5,076 bases of DNA from JACVRW01 sp036009005 (GTDB lineage: Bacteria > Actinomycetota > Thermoleophilia > Solirubrobacterales > Thermoleophilaceae), in contig DASYMP010000072.1 of assembly GCA_036009005.1 (NCBI GenBank), positions 1 through 5,076 of the forward strand. The letters run 5' to 3'. Shown piece after piece: positions 1-5,076 of this stretch; within the stretch, counting starts at the first letter, position 1, and each line of letters begins with the position of its first letter. Both the position numbers and the translations under genes were made by a program. Under the pieces are notes generated by a model. It ran no database searches. It was given only the letters and a program-made list of their open reading frames with translations, and was not told the origin of the DNA.

Positions 1-591
1 TTCAACCGCGAGGCGTTCTCGGAGTTCGGCGCGGCCGAGAGCCTCGACCAGCTGGCCGAGCAGCTCGGCTTCCCGTTCGTCCTGAAGCCGGCACGGCAGG
101 GGTCGTCGCTCGGCATCAAGTTCGTGGAGACGCCCGAGGAGTTCAGCCCGGCGATCGTCGGGGCGCTCGGCTACGACGATCGCGTGCTGATCGAGCGCTA
201 CGTCGCGGGCCGCGAGCTGGCGGTGACCGTGCTCGGTCCCGCGGACGCGCCTGACGTGCTCCCCGTGATCGAGATCGAGACCGACGAGCCCTTCTACAGC
301 TTCCGCGCCCACTACGACCCGGGCGCCGCGACGATGAGCGAGGCCGAGCTGCCGGACGAGCTCCGGGAGCGCGTGGAGACCGTGGCGGCGCAGGCCTACA
401 GCGCGGCCGGCTGCCGCGACCTCGGCCGCGTGGACCTGATCCTCGACGACGAGAGCGTCCCGCAGATCCTCGAGATCAACACGATCCCGGGGCTCACCGA
501 GACGGGGCCCACGCGCTACGCCGCGCAGGCGGCCGGCATGGAGTTCAGCGACCTGATCGCGCGCGTGATCTCGCGGGTCACCGCGACATGA
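1..591 (+). CDS. ddl: D-alanine--D-alanine ligase, C-terminal part (5' end outside window)
   Basis: Cytoplasmic ATP-grasp enzyme that joins two D-alanines, using ATP, to make the dipeptide for peptidoglycan precursors. The frame is open from base 1, and 196 residues are visible against a usual 300-370, so roughly the first third is missing. An ATG at 124 is internal, because conserved ATP-grasp sequence precedes it. Numbering from base 1, the ATP-binding lysine is K29 in VLKPARQGSSLGI, and the Gly/Ser loop follows at residues 33-38. IERYVAGRELAVTVLG, PVIEIET and the FYSFRAHYDPG segment match the ligase core. D145 (RVDLIL), E158 and N160 (LEINTIPGLTET) are the expected Mg2+ ligands, so the visible catalytic half looks intact. 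After TET the sequence reads GPT where many Ddl proteins have a serine-containing TSL; this may be a lineage trait. The TGA at 589-591 lies inside the end of the convergent PAP2 gene (14-base overlap). I see no terminator. Confidence 0.95.
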   Translation, partial: FNREAFSEFGAAESLDQLAEQLGFPFVLKPARQGSSLGIKFVETPEEFSPAIVGALGYDDRVLIERYVAGRELAVTVLGPADAPDVLPVIEIETDEPFYSFRAHYDPGAATMSEAELPDELRERVETVAAQAYSAAGCRDLGRVDLILDDESVPQILEINTIPGLTETGPTRYAAQAAGMEFSDLIARVISRVTAT

Positions 592-1102
592 GACGCGCCA
601 CGGCGTCGCCGAGCAGCGCGCCCGCCACGACGTCCGAGGGGTAGTGCACGCCGAGATAGGGACGCGACACCGCCATCAGGGCGGCGGTCGCGCGCAGCGG
701 CGCGGGCGGCAGGCCCGCCGCCGCCAGCGCATGAGCGCCCGCGAACGAGGTGGAGGCGTGCGCCGAGGGATACGAGCGCCCGGAGAGCACCGGCGTGAGC
801 GCGGGCAGCTCCTCCTCGAGCAGCGGGCGAGCGCGGCGCACGACGTACTTCACCGCCGTGTTCAGGAGCAGCGTCAGGAGCACGATCTCCATCGCGCGCA
901 CGTAATCGTCGCGCCGGCGCGCGCTGAGCGTGCCGCCAACCACCGCGATCAGGTTCCACAGCAGGCCGTTCTCGCCGGCCCGCGCAAGCCGGATCAGCGC
1001 CGCCTCGACCGCCGGCGTGTGCCCGCTCGTACGCAGCAGGCGCAGCAGCCGCAGGTCCAGCGCGGCCAGCTGCTTCAACGCTAGAACGCCATGCCTGCGC
1101 AC
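578..1102 (-). CDS. PAP2-family membrane phosphatase
   Basis: A 174-residue integral membrane phosphatase of the type-2 phosphatidic acid phosphatase family. All three signature motifs are present: K85-x6-R92-P93 (KYVVRRARP), P112-S113-A114-H115 (PSAH, for the commoner PSGH) and S146-R147-x5-H153-x3-D157 (SRPYLGVHYPSD). H115 and H153 are the expected catalytic histidines. Hydrophobic segments lie near residues 46-58, 70-84, 117-131, 136-146 and 158-170. Known family substrates include undecaprenyl pyrophosphate, phosphatidic acid and phosphatidylglycerol phosphate. The neighbouring ddl makes a cell-wall lipid role attractive, but the substrate cannot be read from sequence. The start is a GTG at 1102 with a weak GGGCGG-like site about 7 bases upstream. 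That GTG sits in a perfect hairpin (1099-1119), so a TTG at 1078 is an alternative start, though it has no better ribosome site. The gene is the last of a minus-strand run and overlaps the end of ddl. Confidence 0.88.
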   Translation of the reverse strand: MRRHGVLALKQLAALDLRLLRLLRTSGHTPAVEAALIRLARAGENGLLWNLIAVVGGTLSARRRDDYVRAMEIVLLTLLLNTAVKYVVRRARPLLEEELPALTPVLSGRSYPSAHASTSFAGAHALAAAGLPPAPLRATAALMAVSRPYLGVHYPSDVVAGALLGDAVARLMSR

Positions 1103-1119
1103 CGGGCACCGCCCGGTGC
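1099..1119 (-). terminator. Perfect 9-bp hairpin after the small-protein gene; possible terminator or translation-control stem
   Basis: The arms GCACCGGGC (1099-1107) and GCCCGGTGC (1111-1119) are exact reverse complements around a 3-base loop. The stem is almost all G:C. On the minus strand it begins 4 bases after the TAG of the 73-residue gene (1124-1126) and covers the proposed GTG start of the PAP2 gene (1100-1102). No U-run follows, so it is not a classical intrinsic terminator, although U-less stems of this kind are often proposed as terminators or attenuators in GC-rich actinobacteria. It could instead limit translation of the phosphatase by hiding its start. The repeat is directly visible; its function is inferred. 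Confidence 0.5.
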
Positions 1120-1123
1120 TGGG

Positions 1124-1345
1124 CTAGAAGCCGACACGGTGCTCTTCGGTGTCGAGCCGCACGTAGACGACCTGCGAGAGGTCGATGTGCACGTCCGAGT
1201 CCTGCGTCGTGAGCTCGAACCAGCGCTCCGCGCTCGAGTCGGACAGCGCCTTGCGGAAGGCGTCGTGCACGTCCTGGCTCACTCGCACGGACAGGACCTG
1301 CCCGCCCTGGAAGCCGATGTCGATACGTCGGGGGGTGTCAGCCAT
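1124..1345 (-). CDS. Small conserved protein, 73 aa, DUF3107-like
   Basis: A 73-residue soluble protein, theoretically acidic, with no signal peptide or membrane segment. The layout is an N-terminal strand (RIDIGFQGGQVLSVRV, about 7-22), a helix (SQDVHDAFRKALSD, 23-36), then strands FELTTQ, VHIDLSQVVYVRLD and a C-terminal HRVGF. The short beta-alpha-beta plan and an ending of the type YVxxx...RRVGF recall the actinobacterial DUF3107 family. That match is from memory and tentative, and the function is unknown. The start is well supported: ATG at 1345-1343 overlaps the epimerase stop by one base (TGATG), and a GGAGGG ribosome site lies 6 bases upstream. The same frame runs open to 2017, but that extension crosses the epimerase and cupin genes and is not coding. 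The TAG at 1126-1124 is followed by the hairpin at 1099-1119. It is probably translated in coupling with the epimerase. Confidence 0.8.
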   Translation of the reverse strand: MADTPRRIDIGFQGGQVLSVRVSQDVHDAFRKALSDSSAERWFELTTQDSDVHIDLSQVVYVRLDTEEHRVGF

Positions 1346-1755
1346 CAATGGCCCTCCGGGGCCTCGACCAGCTCGGTGAGCACTCCGCCGGTCGACTTCG
1401 GGTGCAGAAAGGCAACGCGGCTGCCGCGCATGCCGATGCGCGGCTGTTCGTCGATCAGCCGCAGGCCGGCGCCGCGCACGGCCTCGAGGGCCGAGTCGAT
1501 GTCGTCGGTCGCGTAGGCCACGTGGTGAAGGCCGGGACCGCTCCTCGCGAGGAACTTCCCGACCGCCGTGTCCGGCCCGAGCGGGCGCAGCAGCTCCACG
1601 TGGCCGTCGCCGACGCCGAGCAGCACGGCCTCGACGCCCTGGTCCTCGACGGTCTCGCGGTACTGGAGCTCCATGTCGAAGCGCTCGCCGTAGAGGGCGA
1701 TCGACTCGTCGAGGTCCTCGACCGCGACGCCGATGTGATCTATGCGTTCGAACAC
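1345..1755 (-). CDS. mce: Methylmalonyl-CoA epimerase
   Basis: A 136-residue glyoxalase/VOC-fold metalloenzyme that interconverts (S)- and (R)-methylmalonyl-CoA. It links propionyl-CoA carboxylation to methylmalonyl-CoA mutase and so to succinyl-CoA. Two VOC half-repeats are visible: residues 3-60 (RIDHIGVAVEDLDESIALYG to HVELLRP) and 74-131 (PGLHHVAYATDDIDSALEAV to LTELVEA). The likely metal ligands are H7, E54, H77 or H78, and E128, matching the family pattern of one His and one acidic or amide residue per half. The segment RIGMRGSRVAFLHPKSTGGVLTEL is highly typical of the epimerase and argues against a generic glyoxalase. The length is normal. The start is a GTG at 1755 with no clear ribosome site, which fits a leaderless transcript from the TATTCT box at 1770-1765. 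No mutase or propionyl-CoA carboxylase gene lies in the window. It heads the minus-strand run with the 73-residue gene. Confidence 0.93.
   Translation of the reverse strand: MFERIDHIGVAVEDLDESIALYGERFDMELQYRETVEDQGVEAVLLGVGDGHVELLRPLGPDTAVGKFLARSGPGLHHVAYATDDIDSALEAVRGAGLRLIDEQPRIGMRGSRVAFLHPKSTGGVLTELVEAPEGH
1352..1357 (-). promoter_or_regulatory. Shine-Dalgarno GGAGGG for the 73-aa gene, inside the epimerase end
   Basis: On the minus strand GGAGGG lies 6 bases before the ATG at 1345, within the last codons of the epimerase gene. It is the strongest ribosome-binding site in the window. It fixes the start of the small gene, whose first base is also the last base of the epimerase stop codon, and supports coupled translation. 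Confidence 0.7.
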
Positions 1756-1775
1756 GGGGTGAGCAGAATACGCAC
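1756..1775. promoter_or_regulatory. 20-bp divergent intergenic region with a shared AT-rich core; probable overlapping leaderless promoters
   Basis: Only 20 bases separate the epimerase GTG (1755, minus) from the cupin ATG (1776, plus). The sole AT-rich patch is AGAATA at 1765-1770. Read on the plus strand, CAGAAT (1764-1769) matches four of six positions of the TATAAT consensus, including A2 and T6, and lies 6 bases before the ATG. Read on the minus strand, TATTCT (1770-1765) also matches four of six and lies 9 bases before the GTG. With a usual -10 to start distance, both transcripts would begin at or within about 3 bases of their start codon, that is, leaderless. I found no convincing -35 for either direction; those would fall inside the opposite coding region. 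Confidence 0.4.
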
Positions 1776-2212
1776 ATGACCGTGAACATCGAGAGGGCTG
1801 TCTTCGACGAGCCAGGCAGGCCGGCGCCGAGCGCCTCGGCCTCAGTCTCTGGCAGGTCGAGCCCGGCGAGGCAGCCTACCCCTACCACCTCCACCTCACC
1901 GAGGAGGAGATCGTCGTGGTGCTGGAGGGAACGCCGAGCCTGCGCACACCCGATGGCTGGCGCGAGCTGGAGCAGGGCGAGGTCGTGAGCTTCCTGCGCG
2001 GCGAGGACGGTGCCCACCAGATCGTGAACCGAAGCGCCGGGACCGTGCGCTTCCTCGCCTTCAGCCCGAGCGGCGAGCCGGACGTCGTCATCCAGCCCGA
2101 CTCCGGCAAGGTCGGCGCGTTCGAGCGCCTGCCGGACGGCGGCGGGATGAAGCTCTGGTTCCGGAGCGAGGACGAAAGGGACTACTACGACGGTGAGTCG
2201 CCGCCGGGCTGA
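1776..2212 (+). pseudogene. Cupin-domain protein with apparent N-terminal frameshift
   Basis: A single-domain cupin of unknown substrate. The conserved body reads from about 1811 to the TGA at 2210-2212: RQAGAERLGLSLWQ, PYHLHLTEEE, TPDGWRELEQGEVV, GAHQIVNRSAGTVRFLAFSP, PDSGKVGAFE and a C-terminal RDYYDGESPPG. Cupin motif 1 is intact (H at 1886, H at 1892, E at 1907, G at 1928). Motif 2 has its His at 2015 and Asn at 2027, but leucine (1994) where proline is usual. This frame has no ATG, GTG or TTG between its upstream stop (1760) and the GTG at 1916, which would cut off motif 1. The family-like start MTVNIERAVFDE begins at an ATG at 1776 in another frame. The frames are offset as if 3n+1 bases were lost near 1803-1815. 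The N-terminus also looks shorter than I expect for this family. It is a mutation, an assembly error or, less likely, programmed shifting. The 1916-2212 part alone would be a non-functional fragment. Confidence 0.75.
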
Positions 2213-4116
2213 CCCTCGAGCCGCTCCGCGGCCGCCACGCGCGCCGGGCCTGGCTCGACCGGCACGACGGGCGAGCGCCCGTTCGTGGAGCCGCCATCGC
2301 CGCCGCCGCGATAGGCGCCCACGAGCCGCTCGATGTCGTCGCGCTCGAGCACCTCTTGCTCGAGCAGCGTGTGCGCCAGCGACTCGAGCAGCGGCAGGTT
2401 GTCCGCCACAATCTTCATCGCCCGCCGGTGCGCAAGGTCGGTCAGGTACTGCTGCTCCTCGTCGACCTGGCGGCGCGTGTAGTCCGACATCGAGTAGTCG
2501 TCCGCGGGCAGCTGCTTGGAGTTCAGCTCCGTGCCCATGCCGTACAGGGTGACCATCGAGCGGCTGATCTCGTGCACCTTGCGAAGGTCGTCGGCCGCGC
2601 CCGTCGTGATCTCACCGAAGACGAGGTGCTCGGTCACGCGACCGCCGAGCAGCACGACCATGTAGTCGAGCAGCTCCTCCTTCGTCTTCAGGTAGCGATC
2701 CTCCTCGGGGAGGTTCAGGGTGTACCCGAGCGCCTTGCCGCGCGGGATGATCGAGATGCGGTGGACCTTCTCCACCGACGCGAGCAGCTCCGAGCAGAGC
2801 GCGTGGCCGGCCTCGTGATACGCGACGACCTTCTTCTCGTGCACGGTGATCACGCGGCGCGACTGCATCCCCGCCACCACGCGCTCGAGAGCCGACTGGA
2901 AGTCCTTGGTCATCAGCGAGTCGCGGTGCTCGCGCCCCGCGAAGATCGCGGCCTCGTTGCAGATGTTGGCGAGATCCGCGCCCGTCATGCCGCTCGTCTG
3001 GCGCGCGATCGCCTCCATGTCCACGTCCTCCGCGAGCGGCTTGTCGCGCGTGTGAACGGCGAGCACGTTGCGGCGCCCCTTCAGGTCCGGGGGCGTCACG
3101 AGGATCTGGCGGTCGAAACGGCCCGGGCGCAGCAGCGCCGGGTCGAGCTTCTCGAGCAGGTTCGAGGCGGCGATGACCACGACGCCGTCGGCGTCGCCGA
3201 AACCGTCGAGCTCCACGAGCAGCTGGTTGAGCGTCTGGTCCTTCTCGCCCGACACGTCGTTGCCGCGCGTGGCGCCCACGGCGTCGAGCTCGTCGATGAA
3301 GACGATCGCCGGCGCCGCCTTCCGCGCCTGGCGGAACAGGCGCCTGATGCGCGCCGCGCCGAGCCCGGCGAACATCTCGACGAACGACGAGGCCGACTGC
3401 GCGAAGAACTTCGCGTTGGACTCGTTGGCGACGGCCTTCGCGAGCAGCGTCTTGCCGGTGCCCGGCGGCCCGTGGAGCAGGATGCCCTTCGGCACCTTGG
3501 CGCCGAGCTTCTTGAAGCGCTTCGGGTCGCGCATGAACTCGACGACCTCGCGCAGCTCCTCCTTCGCCTCCTCCACTCCGGCGACGTCCTGCCAGCGCAC
3601 CGAGCTGGACGAGGAGGGCGCGATCTCCTGCGGCTTCGTGCGCGGCATGTACTGCACCATCCACACGACCGCCAGCGCGATCAGGCCCATGAAGATGATC
3701 GGGAGCCACGTGAGCGCGAAGCTCTGGAGGTCCTTCCAGAAGCCGCCGTCGGCCTTGGCGGCCGCGGCGGTGGCCGAGGTGTCCGGCTGCACGCGGAAGG
3801 CGTCGGTGCCGTCCTCACGCGAGATCACGCGCGAGGGCGCGTCGAACTTCCAGCCGTCCGGCAGGTCGGCGTTCGGCGCCCGGAGGGCCGCGCGCAGCGC
3901 GTCGTTCGCGTCAGAGCAGTTGAGCTCGGAGCTGTCGAGCACCGTGATCTCGTACGGGCCGCTCGGCAGGCTCATCTCGCCGAGCTGCTGTGCCCGCGCC
4001 ACCTCGAACGGAACGGTGCAGGCCGCCGATCCGCCCTGGGCCGCCGCCGCGGGCCCAGCCTGAAGCGCGAGGGCGAACAGCGCAGCGAGCAGCCATGTGC
4101 GGAGGGTCCGCCTCAT
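2185..4116 (-). CDS. ftsH: FtsH-type membrane AAA+ zinc metalloprotease with atypical extracytoplasmic domain
   Basis: A 643-residue membrane-anchored, ATP-driven protease that would extract and degrade damaged or regulatory proteins, probably as a hexamer. Order: hydrophobic leader 7-26 ending in an AxA-type site; extracytoplasmic domain about 27-130 with C33 and C67; membrane helix about 136-156; AAA+ domain from about 174; protease domain from about 415; Gly/Ser/Pro-rich tail after 602. Walker A GPPGTGKT is 216-223, Walker B IVFIDE 271-276, and pore loop MFAG 248-251 (usually MFVG). SRH arginines are R333 and R336. Zinc site HEAGH has H434, E435 and H438, with D510 the likely third ligand. 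All catalytic residues are present. The extracytoplasmic part does not resemble the usual FtsH domain. I chose the ATG at 4116, with GGGG 6 bases upstream, over an in-frame TTG at 4128, which lacks a nearby ribosome site. The gene probably shares a transcript with the NAPRT 40 bases upstream. Its end overlaps the convergent cupin by 28 bases. A second, canonical FtsH likely exists elsewhere (inference). Confidence 0.93.
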   Translation of the reverse strand: MRRTLRTWLLAALFALALQAGPAAAAQGGSAACTVPFEVARAQQLGEMSLPSGPYEITVLDSSELNCSDANDALRAALRAPNADLPDGWKFDAPSRVISREDGTDAFRVQPDTSATAAAAKADGGFWKDLQSFALTWLPIIFMGLIALAVVWMVQYMPRTKPQEIAPSSSSSVRWQDVAGVEEAKEELREVVEFMRDPKRFKKLGAKVPKGILLHGPPGTGKTLLAKAVANESNAKFFAQSASSFVEMFAGLGAARIRRLFRQARKAAPAIVFIDELDAVGATRGNDVSGEKDQTLNQLLVELDGFGDADGVVVIAASNLLEKLDPALLRPGRFDRQILVTPPDLKGRRNVLAVHTRDKPLAEDVDMEAIARQTSGMTGADLANICNEAAIFAGREHRDSLMTKDFQSALERVVAGMQSRRVITVHEKKVVAYHEAGHALCSELLASVEKVHRISIIPRGKALGYTLNLPEEDRYLKTKEELLDYMVVLLGGRVTEHLVFGEITTGAADDLRKVHEISRSMVTLYGMGTELNSKQLPADDYSMSDYTRRQVDEEQQYLTDLAHRRAMKIVADNLPLLESLAHTLLEQEVLERDDIERLVGAYRGGGDGGSTNGRSPVVPVEPGPARVAAAERLEGQPGGDSPS

Positions 4117-4122
4117 CCAGTA

Positions 4123-4126
4123 CCCC
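4123..4126 (-). promoter_or_regulatory. Probable ribosome-binding site GGGG for ftsH
   Basis: On the minus strand ATTGGGGTACTGG precedes the ATG at 4116; the GGGG run is 6 bases from the start codon. This favours the ATG over the upstream in-frame TTG (4128), whose nearest GGAG lies about 17 bases away. The two choices differ by only four residues (MGYW) and leave the leader peptide intact. Confidence 0.45.
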
Positions 4127-4156
4127 AATCGGCCGGACGGAGCATCTCCATGAGCC

Positions 4157-5076
4157 CTACGCCACCTTCTCTAGCCGCGGACTCGGTCTGAAGCGCCGGC
4201 CCGCCTTGGCGAGCTCGCGGCCCTCGAGCCTGACCACGTCCGCCGTGAAGTCGTTCGCTCCCTGCACGAGCGACGAGCCGACGCCGTACGCGTCGACCGG
4301 CGCCCCCTGCTCCTCGAAGCTCCGGATCTTCTGCGCGTCGAAGCCACCGGAGGCCACGATCCGGACGTGCCGGTGCCCGGCCTCGTCGAGCGCGGTGCGC
4401 ACCCGCTCGACAAGCCTTGTGTTCACCCCGGTGGGCTTGAAGTCACCCATCTCGGGCCACAGCGAGCGGTCGACGAGCAGCTCCGAGGTGTCGAGCCGCA
4501 CGCCCCAGAGGCGCTCCCCGAGCGCGTCCGCCACCTCGAGCGCCGTGCGCACGGAGTCGTTCTCGAAGTCCACGAGCACGGTCACGTTCATCTCGTCGGC
4601 GAAGCGGTCCGCCCAGGCGGTGGCGGCGGCCACGGTGTCGCCGTTGAAGGCGGCGATCAGGCCGTGGGGCACCGTGCCCACGCCGCGGCCGCCCCACCAG
4701 GAGGCCTGGGCGTCGGTGGACACGCCGATCGCGCCGGCCACGTGCGCGGCCCAGCCGTCACCGGTCTGGACGAGCCAGTGGTCGTGGCGCGCGGGAAAGA
4801 ACAGGATCGGCTTGCCGTTCGCCGCGTCCACGACCTCCTGGACGTTGCTCATGATCCGCGTGCGCCGCGCGAGCGTTCCGAGGTAGACGGTCTCGAGGTG
4901 GGCGAACAGCGAGTAGTCGCCGTCGATCTGGAGCACCGGCTCCCACGGCTCGATCTCGTCCGCCTCGTGGAGCGCGTGTACCTCGAGGCCGCCCCAGCCG
5001 TCCGAGCAGAGCTTCAGGACCGCGATCGCCTCGTCGATTCCGCCGAGCACCGAGTGCTCCTTCTGGAACACCTGCA
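4157..5076 (-). CDS. pncB: Nicotinate phosphoribosyltransferase, N-terminus outside window
   Basis: Cytoplasmic NAD-salvage enzyme (Preiss-Handler route) that makes nicotinate mononucleotide from nicotinate and PRPP, helped by ATP hydrolysis. The frame stays open to the window edge (first complete codon is CAG at 5074-5072), giving about 305 visible residues. The GTG at 5071 is internal, since QVFQKEHSVLGG is conserved family sequence. Numbering from that GTG: EPWEPVLQIDGDY at 42-54 and the helix FAHLETVYLGTLA at 56-68; FFPARHDHWL at 91-100, where relatives often have an FGxRR-type motif; GTVPHGLIAAF at 132-142; VDFEND at 167-172; VRLDTSE at 191-197; SGGFDAQKI at 241-249 and YGVGSSL at 262-268, the phosphate-binding loops of the barrel. 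The C-terminal half is complete to the TAG at 4159-4157, with about 50-90 residues missing upstream. Forty bases separate it from ftsH with no terminator visible. A nicotinamide-specific relative is less likely. The shortage of family-discriminating N-terminal sequence limits the subtype call. Confidence 0.92.
   Translation of the reverse strand, partial: QVFQKEHSVLGGIDEAIAVLKLCSDGWGGLEVHALHEADEIEPWEPVLQIDGDYSLFAHLETVYLGTLARRTRIMSNVQEVVDAANGKPILFFPARHDHWLVQTGDGWAAHVAGAIGVSTDAQASWWGGRGVGTVPHGLIAAFNGDTVAAATAWADRFADEMNVTVLVDFENDSVRTALEVADALGERLWGVRLDTSELLVDRSLWPEMGDFKPTGVNTRLVERVRTALDEAGHRHVRIVASGGFDAQKIRSFEEQGAPVDAYGVGSSLVQGANDFTADVVRLEGRELAKAGRRFRPSPRLEKVA

Noticed and set aside
516..1109. 197-codon minus-strand frame over the PAP2 gene
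   Set aside because: Arg/Ala/Gly-rich shadow; the PAP2 motifs lie in a different frame of the same strand.
1345..1755. Generic glyoxalase I or bleomycin-resistance protein instead of epimerase
   Set aside because: The segment around residues 106-131 and the HHVAYATDD motif fit methylmalonyl-CoA epimerase specifically.
1346..2017. Upstream extension of the 73-aa gene's frame to position 2017
   Set aside because: It crosses the epimerase and the cupin body and is Arg/Pro-rich in that part. The ATG at 1345 has a strong ribosome site and a TGATG overlap.
2612..3709. 365-codon minus-strand frame overlapping ftsH in another frame
   Set aside because: Low-complexity Arg/Ala/Gly-rich sequence lying wholly within the well-supported ftsH reading.
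4117..4128. TTG at 4128 as the ftsH start
   Set aside because: It adds only MGYW and lacks a ribosome site at a normal distance; the ATG at 4116 has GGGG 6 bases upstream.
2356..4191. 611-codon open frame on the plus strand opposite ftsH
   Set aside because: Its translation is an Arg/Val/His/Leu-rich shadow without recognisable domains, and the opposite strand has complete AAA+ and M41 motifs. Long antisense frames are expected at this GC content.
1..5076. Defence system, CRISPR array, transposon, prophage or tRNA gene
   Set aside because: I looked on both strands for direct-repeat arrays, transposase or integrase motifs and tRNA-like features and saw none. All DNA is accounted for by housekeeping-type genes and short gaps.

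Overview
The window looks like a piece of a chromosome from a very GC-rich actinobacterium. Most genes have G or C at third codon positions, several starts are GTG, spacing is very tight and some starts look leaderless. The gene content and protein flavour suggest the Thermoleophilia/Solirubrobacterales side of Actinomycetota. That placement is an inference from remembered family resemblance, not a search. All genes are ordinary chromosomal ones. I see no mobile element, tRNA, rRNA, CRISPR array or phage gene, and no stretch over 300 bases lacks a gene.

Layout from left to right. (1) Positions 1-591, plus strand: the C-terminal two thirds of a D-alanine--D-alanine ligase, cut by the window edge. 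Its end overlaps, tail to tail, (2) a small PAP2-type membrane phosphatase (578-1102, minus). (3) Upstream on the minus strand lie a 73-residue DUF3107-like protein (1124-1345) and methylmalonyl-CoA epimerase (1345-1755), joined by a one-base stop/start overlap. These three minus-strand genes read epimerase, small protein, phosphatase, with a perfect hairpin before the phosphatase. (4) Only 20 bases separate the epimerase start from a divergent cupin gene (1776-2212, plus). The cupin's first codons lie in a different frame from its conserved body, so it appears frameshifted. (5) The cupin end overlaps the end of an FtsH-type membrane AAA+ zinc protease (2185-4116, minus). Its ATPase and protease parts are complete, but it has an unusual extracytoplasmic domain with a secretion-type leader and two cysteines. 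(6) Forty bases upstream of ftsH, on the same strand, ends a nicotinate phosphoribosyltransferase (4157-5076, N-terminus outside the window).

The functions are peptidoglycan precursor synthesis, lipid-phosphate hydrolysis (possibly undecaprenyl pyrophosphate recycling), propionyl-CoA/methylmalonyl-CoA metabolism, membrane protein quality control and NAD salvage. Apart from the coupled epimerase/small-protein pair and the probable NAPRT-ftsH transcription unit, I see no shared pathway. I do not find a convincing new multi-gene system. The points most worth a second look are the non-canonical FtsH extracytoplasmic domain, the broken cupin, the tiny divergent promoter region with a shared AT-rich core, and the small protein coupled to the epimerase.
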